Source of the DNA: Platanthera guangdongensis
Taxonomy: Eukaryota > Streptophyta > Magnoliopsida > Asparagales > Orchidaceae
NCBI GenBank assembly: GCA_039583875.1
Contig: CM077162.1
Coordinates: forward strand, 56,943,675 to 57,007,674
Direction of reading: 5' to 3'
DNA: 64,000 bases
The position numbers and the translations under genes were made by a program. This document shows, one piece after another, positions 56,863-64,000 of this stretch (its first letter is position 1; every line of letters begins with the position of its first letter). The notes under the pieces are model-generated. The model was not told the origin of the DNA. It saw only the letters and a program-made list of their open reading frames with translations, and ran no database searches.

Positions 56863-58389
56863 TGAAAGTGCAGCTAGATCTGATATACTCTAGAGGGGGT
56901 GAATAGAGTATATGGTGCTTGAAAACTTTTTACAACAATTATTGTAATCTGAGTGAACAGGGAAGCAATGAATAAATCTAATCACAGAACTAAACTAATT
57001 ACAAACTAAACACAGAACAATCACAGCCAGAAACAAAAATAAAGACAAGCTAGCCAGATGACACAAGGAAATATAGTGGTTCCCCTAAACTTGGGTACAT
57101 CCACTCTTCTACCACCCCAGGTAGGAATCCACTGCAGGATGAGTTGATCAGGTGTCCTGGGCACCAATGAGCTTTTGATAAGGTGCTCAAAAACCAAATC
57201 AGATTTTTGATCAGGTGTCTTGCCACCAATGAGCTTTTGACAAGGTGCTCAAAAACCAAGTTCAAACTTTTGAAGGGAGTTTGAGAAATCCTTTACAGAG
57301 ATGGGGGTGAGTGAGTGATGGAAGTCTTCTCTTTCTCAAACAGCTGAGAAGACTATGTGGATTTGATGGTGTCAAAGCTCCCCCTGAGTCCTTGAGATCT
57401 TCAGGAAAAGAAGCTTTGTTGTAGGGTGATAGGCCTTCAAAAGTTGAGCTCCAGCAAGAGATGATTTCAGCAACAGCTGAAATGTTAGGTGTCTGGAGTC
57501 TTGAAATATGTTGGCCTTGAACACTTTAGACAAGAGAGATCTGGGGATTTCAGAAAATTTGATCTCCTTGGATGTGTGTTCTTGAGAATTCTTTGAGACA
57601 GAGAATATTTTGTTCTTGTTCTGAAGATTACTGATGTCTGTCTTTCTGTCTGCCTGTGTGTGAGAGAGATTCAAAAATTCTTATCTTTTATTCTCTGGTA
57701 CTGAATAGAAAAACATCCTCTGTCAAGAATAGCCGTTGGCCTGCATTAATTGCATCCTTAATTGCAGAATGTCTTCTGGAGGAAAGTCCACAGAAATATT
57801 CCTTGAAAATCCCTTGAAACTTGGTCCAGAAATAAATGAAAACGGCTAGAAAATCTTCTGAATTAATTGCAGAATAACTCCTTAACTGGTCTGAATTTGA
57901 ATCTTGAAAAATCCTTGAAGTTATCTGAAAACGTCGAACTGAGCTCTGCTATCGTCGAACTGAGCTCAGCGATATAAACTTGTACTGCAACAAAATATCG
58001 TCGATCTGAGCTCAAGGATCGTCGAACTGAGCTCAGAGATAGAGATCCAAAGCTGAGTCAAAGATCGTCGAAGTGAGCTCGCAGATCGTCGAATGGAGGT
58101 CGACGATTTGATGAAGTTGAGCTCAGCGATCGTCGAATGGAGTTCGACGATCTGTCGAAGTTGAGCTAGACGATCGTCGATCGGAGTTCGACGAATCGTC
58201 GTGCTGAGCTCGATGATATGACTTAGTCTCAAACTGAAAAGGTCTTGGTCTTGAGGGCAGCTTCCAAACTTAGACTTCTAACCCTTAGACTCAATTCTAA
58301 TTGACCTTTAGAGCTATACAGGAGGTAAAACATTGGTTTCCTAGATACATAGTGATCCTGACCCAAATTAGTAATAGGGTGTTCCAACA
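56863..58389 (-). mobile_element. Solo Ty1/copia (Sirevirus-type) LTR
   Basis: Minus strand starts TGTTGGAAC at 58389 and ends ACTTTCA at 56863. Flanked by perfect CAAGG duplications (56858-56862 and 58390-58394). It shares the CACTCTTCTACCACCCC and GATCAGGTG phrases with A2's LTR but differs in detail. No internal region, so it is a solo LTR formed by LTR recombination. A motif cluster is at 57930-58215. Confidence 0.93.
57930..58215 (-). promoter_or_regulatory. ATCGTCGAACTGAGCTC motif cluster
   Basis: About ten variants of ATCGTCGAACTGAGCTC and its inverse GAGTTCGACGAT in U3 of the solo LTR. Related to, but distinct from, the A2 motif. Confidence 0.75.
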
Positions 58390-58394
58390 CAAGG

Positions 58395-59625
58395 CTCAAA
58401 CTAGCCAAAATGGGGGCCTACGTCATGCACACACTTGACTAACCGTGCACCAATGCTTCAAGAGTAGCTTAGGGCAAGTTCTTAGCCACCGAGAAAGATG
58501 ATCCTTCCTCCCGACTCGAGCAATACGAGTCTAGTGGCGGCTACACACATTCCTACATTATCGTTCGATTACTCCAGATTCAGATTTTGGGTAGTACAAG
58601 CAATATTTACGTCTGCAGAAAAATATAAACTACGAGCATAAAGAAAAATTAATTCTATCCTAGTTCTACACAAACCATGAGTACTCGATTAGGAGCACTG
58701 CATGAGTTTCGAACTACTCAATCCTGAAATCCTAAGCCAGCACCGCTATTTTAAAGTTTACACAAAAAACAATACATTTGACGCGGGTTGTGCGCGTGGG
58801 TAAGAGCGCACTCATGTGGGTGATTCAGTGTGTACAACAGAAATTAAGAAATAAGTAAACAATAAACTGGTATGCAACAGAAAGTGTGGTGTAGTGACCA
58901 CATGCATGCTCTCCCCCCCAGACTTAAAGTCTACAACTAGTAAAAATAAACATGCCAAAGATGATAAAAAGCTAGGGTAGGAAGTACCTATGCTCAAAAT
59001 TGAGCATACCAGTCGTGTAATGAGATGTCCAAGTGTGGCCAAGTTGCCGCGCCTCAAATATTCCTGCACCTGCGATTGAAGTATGCACGCCAAACAAAAT
59101 ATGGACACATATATATATGAATAAATAGACAGAACTCAAAACACAGCATAGGACCAAACGGTCCAACTTGGGTTGTCTCCCGAATGCCCTTTTGTTTACC
59201 GTCCTTAAGGTGGACCAAATACCTGTATTAGCAGTTCAAATAGAGAGTTCTTGGCAGTAGAAAAAGGAAACAAACTTAAAAGTAGAGCAACCAACATTCA
59301 AAAAGTAGCGAGAAAGAAGATGGAAAGAGGAATGAGGGTGGAGCAATCAGCTATAAGCAGATTTATGGTAAGTCTCTGCGGTGGAATGCGAGAGGACAGC
59401 AGATTGTCTTTTTGCAGTGGGGGTAGGCATTGTCCCTTTGCTTCGAGTGCACTCTTTCTCGCACCGAAAGGCAGTATAGCGCTCATCGCGTAAACGCTTT
59501 ACCTATTTCAGTTTCTCCACCGTGTGATACTTCTAATGGAGGTAGGTTGTGGGGTTTCCTGGTGTCGTGGTTTGTGGCGTCCTATCCGACACCGTGACGG
59601 TAACCAGATCTGCCCAAGCTACAGA
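58395..59625 (-). other. Element D 3' non-coding region, part 2
   Basis: Contains a second polypurine-like tract (minus AAGTCTGGGGGGGAG, 58913-58927) and, at 59170-59184, the Athila-type GGGAGACAACCCAAG phrase. No gene is recognised; ORFs of 60-98 codons have no motif. Confidence 0.6.
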
Positions 59626-60075
59626 TCATTTAACAGAGTTATACAAATTAGTGTCTAGGGATTTCTCCCGAATAAAATGTGGTTTGCCATGCTCAGCAAC
59701 ATAGTTGGCTGGAAGTAAAAAGGCAGTTGTGGCTTTGGTACAATTGATCTTGTCATGGACCAGCAGCACTTGATTCTCATCGACTTCCTGAGAGGGGCCT
59801 TTCTTTGGCGTCTCCTCCAGATGTGCGTCCAAAGTTGGGAGACCTGAATCCAGCTTGGTATCTGTGACACTCAGAGAATTGTTATTTTGGATGGGAGAGG
59901 AAGGTATGGATGTGTTATCGAGGGTGGACTCTTCGTTTGGCCAAGTGACACGGCCTTTGGAAAGTCAAGGGATGCGCCACTGGCTGTCAGGAATGGGACT
60001 CCTAATATAGGAATAGAGTTATTGTCCTTTGGTCCCAAAACCTGGAAGTCAGTGGTGATACTTTTTGAAAGAAAT
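59626..60075 (-). pseudogene. Element D protease-like remnant
   Basis: From 60075 leftwards the minus strand encodes a phrase resembling the C-terminal lobe of Athila-type proteases (SIPILGVPFLTASGASLDF; compare LILRRPFLATSRATIDV in B). After a frameshift near 59955 a 110-codon charged tail continues to a stop at 59626 (DTKLDSGLPTLDAHLEETP, LLVHDKINCTKATT). The catalytic Asp would lie right of E. Assignment rests mainly on one motif. Confidence 0.5.
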
Positions 60076-60299
60076 TGTACCTAATCACCTTGAGGGGGGG
60101 GGGGTGAATAGGTGACTTAATCTTTTTAAACTTTTAGGCAGATAATATCACAGATTTCACAGAACTATAAACAGCATACACAGCATCAATCACATACACA
60201 GAGTACACACAGTTTTATAGTGGTTCCCCAAGGTTTGGGTGCATCCACTTTCCCCCTTCGCCTATCTAGTAGTGTACTAGATTCGGCCAAACTCCTCCA

Positions 60300-60530
60300 C
60301 TATACCTCAGATCCTCAGATCTTACACTCAGAACCTCAACCAGGTTCCTACAACTCAGGCCCAAGGCCCTACCACTCAGTCTTCTCCAAAGACCTACACT
60401 CAGCCACAAGGCCTACACTCAGCCTACAACAGGCCTACACTCACAGAAATAAATCTCCTACACTCAGGCACACAGGCCCTACCACTCAGCCTTTATAATT
60501 GCAGGCTTACAACTCAGATCCCTAAGGATC
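60300..60530. repeat. CTACACTCAG short repeats in LTR E
   Basis: About ten irregularly spaced copies of CTACACTCAG, CTACAACTCAG or CTACCACTCAG. On the element's sense strand (CTGAGTGTAGG) they lie downstream of the promoter, in R/U5, so they would be in the RNA. Confidence 0.75.
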
Positions 60531-61044
60531 CTATAAGAAATTAAGAATACAATGTATATACCTACAACTCAGAATAAGAGAGAAGAATTGACTGGTTTCT
60601 TGATGAGTTCTTGAAAGAACTCTGCTGAGATCAACCTTACTTGGCTTTCTTCAAAGCTTCTTGAATGTAGAACACAATAGGGTTGATACTCTCTGCAGCT
60701 GATCTTCAATCACTGCTAACTTAAGAATCAGAACTAAGTCTGAAACTTTCTTCACAGCCTGGTTCCAACAACTGTCTTCTTGGAAGGAGCTCTCTCTCTC
60801 TCTCCAACTACTTAGATCTTCACTTGAATTGATTCTTCAATGAATTGCTTGATCTTCTTCTCAATCCCTTGTTCAATCATCTTCTGTTGACAGAATAAGC
60901 CTATATATAGGCCTTCTTCATGGTGACCGGCTGATCTGGTTTCTAACGACTTTCTGACAACTCTGACAGTTGCAGTAGACCGGCTGGAATGGCAGCTGTC
61001 ATGTCATCCAGTTACTTCTTGAATTTTCTGTAACTGTCTGAAAG

Positions 61045-61916
61045 TGTCGAGACAGTCTGTCTTTAAGTGTCGACACTGAAAGACTAAGTGTCGACACAAG
61101 TTGACTAAGTGTCGACACTAGCCTTCATGGTGTCGACACAACTCCTTGTGTTGTAGAATTTACTTCTCGACACAGCTTATTCAGAATGTGTTGACACTGA
61201 TATTTTGTGTAGACACAACTCCTTGTTCTTTAGTACTTAGTTGAATTCTTGTAAGTGTCGACACAACTCCTTTGTGTCGACACATCTTCTTGTGTTGATA
61301 CTTGCTGAGTGTCGACACATTTTCTTAGTGTCGACACCTGCCTTCTGTGTTGATACTTGCTGAGTGTCGACACTTCTACTTGTGTCGATACATCTTCTTT
61401 TGTTGAGACTTTGGCTGAGTGTCGACACATTTTCTTAGTGTCGACACTTGTACTTAGACACTGTTGAAATCTGCTGAGTGTCGACACAGCCTCCAAGTGT
61501 CGACTCTTTCTTCATATGTTGAGTCTTCTGCTGTGTGTCGACACATTCTTCATTATGTCGACACTTGTACTTGAACTTTGCTGAAATTTGCTAAGTGTCG
61601 ACACAGCCTCCTAGTGTCGACACTTTATTGAACTTTGTTGATGTTTAGCTGAGTGTCGACATAGCATCCAAGTGTCGACACTTTTGATGTCGACAAAGTT
61701 CCTCTGGGTGTCGACACTACTTCTAAGTGTCGACACAGCTTCTCTGGTCATTTCTTCATTGAGTGTCGACACAACCTGTATGTGTCGACACTTTCCTTCT
61801 GGTGTCGACTCTGCATCCCTGGTGTCGACACATCTTCTCCAAGTGTCGACACTGCTTCTCTGGGTGTCGACACAAGTCTTCTTAAGTGTCGACACTTTCC
61901 TTCTGGGTGTCGACAC
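61045..61916. promoter_or_regulatory. GTGTCGACAC palindrome array in LTR E
   Basis: I count about 25 exact copies of the 10-bp palindrome GTGTCGACAC and some ten one-change variants in about 870 bp, starting about 135 bp upstream of the TATA. Many are linked by CTTCT/CTCC spacers. The ORFs across the array are translations of the repeat. Probably a repeated regulatory site or a hairpin-forming array; function is inferred. Confidence 0.9.
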
Positions 61917-62061
61917 ATGGACTTAGAAACTTTTCAGCTTTCCCTACAAATACTTAACCTGCATAACTAAACTCAAAACACATCAAATACATTTTGATGT
62001 ATATCTTTGAGTAGGGTGAGGCTTCTTCAAATCAGGTACATTTATTCCAATGTACCCAACA

Positions 62062-62074
62062 ATCTCCCCCTATT
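62062..62074 (-). promoter_or_regulatory. Element E polypurine tract
   Basis: The minus strand reads AATAGGGGGAGAT directly before TGTTGGG, the same as in A2. Confidence 0.88.
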
Positions 62075-62335
62075 TGGAGAAGTCATAACCCTTAGTCAAT
62101 GATATACACCATACATAATAAAATCACAGTATGATGTAAAGCAGGATTATATAACAGGGTAAGTACATAAACATGTATAAGCAAAATATGTATAACAAAT
62201 ATCTCAGAACAATTAATGTAATAGTTGAACATATATCATATTGTTCTAACAACTTCAACATTTTCATTATTTCAAAAGTTTACAGAAAGTTGTAATACAA
62301 GTGATTACACATAGTAAACTAATGAAAATTCTATT

Positions 62336-64000
62336 CTATTGCTGCTCAGCCTCCTTGATAACTATGCCCTTTCCAGATTGTATCTTTGCTTGGACTGGGG
62401 CTTCAGCATCTTCAGTAGCAGCAGGCTTCTTGCCTTTAAGATCCTTCTTCTTTAACTCTTCAGCTTTGATCTTCTGCCTTTCAAAGTAATGATAAGGCTT
62501 GGGAAAGTACTTGCTAGGCTCCTGGGCAGTAGGAGGTAGCTTTCCCATCTTTGCCTTTATTCTATACTACACAATGACTTCTTGCCTGTTCTCATGCTTC
62601 CTCCACTCCACATCAAAATACCATTTGCCTCTGTCCACAATATTGTCTTTGGCAGCCTTCCATGCAGTCAGAATGATATTCCTGGAGGTGGAGCTCCACT
62701 GTTCAAAATCAGGCCTTTGTTCAGCTTGCTCTCTGAACCTTTTCTTAGACAATAGAGTCTCTTGTTCTTTGAGCAAAGCCTCTTGTTCTTTCAGTATAGC
62801 CTCTGGCACTGGCTGAACCACTTTTTCTATGATGACCTTCTCAATTCCCTCAGGAGGGTTATACATTGATTGTATATCTGCATGTATCATATCAAAGTCT
62901 GGTGGAGGGTATATTACTTGAGCCACTTCAGCTTGCTCCCCTCTAAGATATGCAAGATTAATACCAGACTCTGCCACATTATCATCATCACATAATGGAG
63001 GATATCCAAGGGTGGCTCTGATGGAATTTGAAATCCATTTTGCATGATCAGAGCCTGCTTTGACTAACACCCTCTCCCCCTTTATGACTTCTCTAACAAT
63101 ATGATCCCTCAGATCATCTTTTTGAAATCTTATTTGGGCATCCAAATAGTTGACTCTATCCTTAAAGAAAGGTTTCAACCTTTGGAGCTTGTCAGTTATA
63201 GCCTTTTGAGAGTCTTGTATAGCAGTTTTAACAACAGTTATTCCCTCTTGTAATGTTTTATCAAATTCTGTCTTAGCTGTAGCATTAGCTGGAGTCTGAC
63301 CAGTAGCTATATTCTTCATTTCTGTGACTATTGCATTATGTGAAGCAGTTAAATTATCATTCATCCTCAGCTGGTTCTCCAGAACATAGCCTTGCTTCAC
63401 TGCAATATCATCCACTTGAGCTTTGATCTTCTCTTGATGTGTAGCCAAGTAAACCACTACATTCCCTCCCTTGTGGAAGCAGTCAGTCATCTCTTTCTTA
63501 TTCAGATTCATTTCAAATCGGATGGACTTAATAACTTGTGCAAGATCAAACTGCAGAGACTTTTTCCCTTCATCCATATAAGATTGTAAAGCCTGTCTTT
63601 GCTCATCTATCTTTATCTGTAATGCAACCATCAGAGAACTGTAATCTGCAGATGGGGCTGGCTGTGGTGCAATTGTTTGCAGAGCTTTCTTATAATTCTG
63701 GCTCCTCCTCTTGAAAACTTGAAATTTTCTCTTTTTGGCTCTTGCAGCCTCTTCATCTTCAGAAGCAGATGTGCTATCAATAGTCACTCTGTCCTTAGGA
63801 CTTGAAGGTAACTCCTTCTTAGTCCTTTGGAGCCCTTCAGTATCTCTTAGCACCTCTGTCTCTTTGCTTGCAGTTTCTTCAACAATATCCACATGCTCTC
63901 CCTCAACATGAGCCTTCTCCCCCTCAACAGCAGCACTTTCTTTCTCAAAGTCAGTTTGTAGAAGATCTGGGAATAGCTCTTCTAGGGTAAATTCTTGTTG
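62336..64000 (-). CDS. Element E 3' ORF (Sirevirus extra ORF), one amber stop, partial
   Basis: The frame is open from the window edge to 62336 except for a single TAG at 62567-62569: at least 550 codons, start not in view. The GTG-led stretch at 63892 is not the start, as the 36 codons before it are open too. It is hydrophilic and largely helical. Landmarks: an acidic DSTSASEDEEAARAKKRKF segment with basic KKRK/KRR, a heptad-like region (MVALQIKIDEQRQALQSYMD), SIRATLGYPPLCDDDN, and repeated LLKEQE. The tail after the amber codon is Lys-rich (ELKKKDLKGKK). No signal peptide or membrane segment is visible. It is the counterpart of A2's 3' ORF, with which it shares the acidic-plus-KKRK layout. 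Nearly intact, hence a young element. Confidence 0.75.

Larger units (their letters stand above)
54503..60075 (-). mobile_element. Element D: Athila-like element lacking RT and integrase in this window
   Basis: Minus strand: 3' LTR 54503-55943, polypurine tract, about 3.6 kb of 3' non-coding sequence (with a solo copia LTR inside), then a protease-like remnant reaching 60075 where element E enters. The GGGAGACAACCCAAG phrase at 59170-59184 matches B's, placing D in the Athila group. Between the protease remnant and that phrase only about 450 bp exist, so RT, RNase H and integrase are missing. It sits in C's gag; the expected left target duplication is CTAGT (54498-54502). Confidence 0.7.
60076..62061 (-). 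repeat. Element E 3' LTR (1986 bp)
   Basis: Contains the Sirevirus phrase with a G-run near 60092-60110 and ATAGTGGTTCCCC at 60217. TATA box (minus TATATATAGG) at 60900-60909. At 60300-60530 there are about ten CCTACACTCAG / CCTACAACTCAG short repeats. At 61045-61916 there is the GTGTCGACAC array. Confidence 0.9.
60076..64000 (-). mobile_element. Element E: Sirevirus-like Ty1/copia (3' part)
   Basis: 3' LTR 60076-62061, polypurine tract, short spacer and the last ORF, which runs past the window edge. LTR ends mirror each other (TGTTGGGTAC at the start, GGTACA at the end). Left flank GAAAT (60071-60075) would be the target duplication. It is inserted in D's protease-like region. Confidence 0.88.

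Noticed and set aside
61045..61916. ORFs of 60-101 codons across the GTGTCGACAC array
   Set aside because: They are translations of the palindrome repeat (Cys/Arg/His/Val/Asp/Thr patterns) in both directions.
1..64000. Host protein-coding gene
   Set aside because: Every long or conserved frame traced to a retroelement protein. The only intron-containing candidate (7513-9440) resembles a transposon-encoded family.

Overview
The window is plant nuclear DNA made almost entirely of LTR retrotransposons, most of them inserted into one another. I found no convincing host gene, tRNA gene or CRISPR array. The evidence for a plant is specific: chromovirus-type Ty3/gypsy polyproteins with a C-terminal chromodomain (Tekay/Del-like), Athila-like Ty3/gypsy elements with a tRNA-Asp-type primer site, and Sirevirus-like Ty1/copia elements with LTRs starting TGTTGG and an AATAGGGGGAGAT polypurine tract. 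The density and depth of nesting suggest a gene-poor, probably pericentromeric block of a large angiosperm genome. The species cannot be told from this. All autonomous elements seen are broken by stop codons and frameshifts, many of them CAA/CAG to TAA/TAG, as expected from decay of methylated C.

Layout. 1-7500: patchwork of a copia LTR end, an integrase tail, a long LTR related to the one at 32-39 kb, two 5S-rRNA-derived blocks around another integrase scrap, and a regular 85-bp tandem array. 7513-9440: decayed intron-containing gene resembling the plant 'putative gypsy-type transposase' family, minus strand, with its own TATA box. 10596-29779: chromovirus A (minus). Its 3' LTR is split by a Sirevirus-like copia element, A2 (11375-20818, TSD AAGGG). 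Its 5' LTR is cut by copia element G (29780-about 32095, plus), which is itself truncated inside integrase. About 32096-54502: chromovirus C (minus), with a very long 3' LTR split by solo LTR F (35930-38159, TSD CCTAG) and an integrase split by Athila-like element B (40112-51309, TSD ACGAG). 54503-60075: Athila-like element D (minus) inserted in C's gag. D contains a solo copia LTR (56863-58389, TSD CAAGG) and is entered at 60076 by Sirevirus-like element E, whose 3' LTR and last ORF run off the right edge.

Relative order from nesting: C is older than F, B and D; D is older than the solo copia LTR and E; A is older than A2 and G. G and C meet at about 32095, by deletion or by insertion of C into G.

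The most interesting non-standard signal is architectural. In most LTR families here, copia and gypsy alike, a dense family-specific array of short CpG-containing palindromes lies just upstream of the LTR TATA box. Examples are GTGTCGACAC about 25 times in E, an ACCGCGCGGT type in G, TACTCGAGTA and GACACG-CGTGTC in F, GCGCACGACCA-TGGTCGTGCGC in D, and TCGTCGAGCTGAG in A2. In A2 the same motif also recurs inside the gag coding sequence and between RNase H and the 3' ORF.

Limits: boundaries supported by target-site duplications are precise. Other borders are estimates from reading homology by eye. Lineage names rest on motif recognition, not on a database search.
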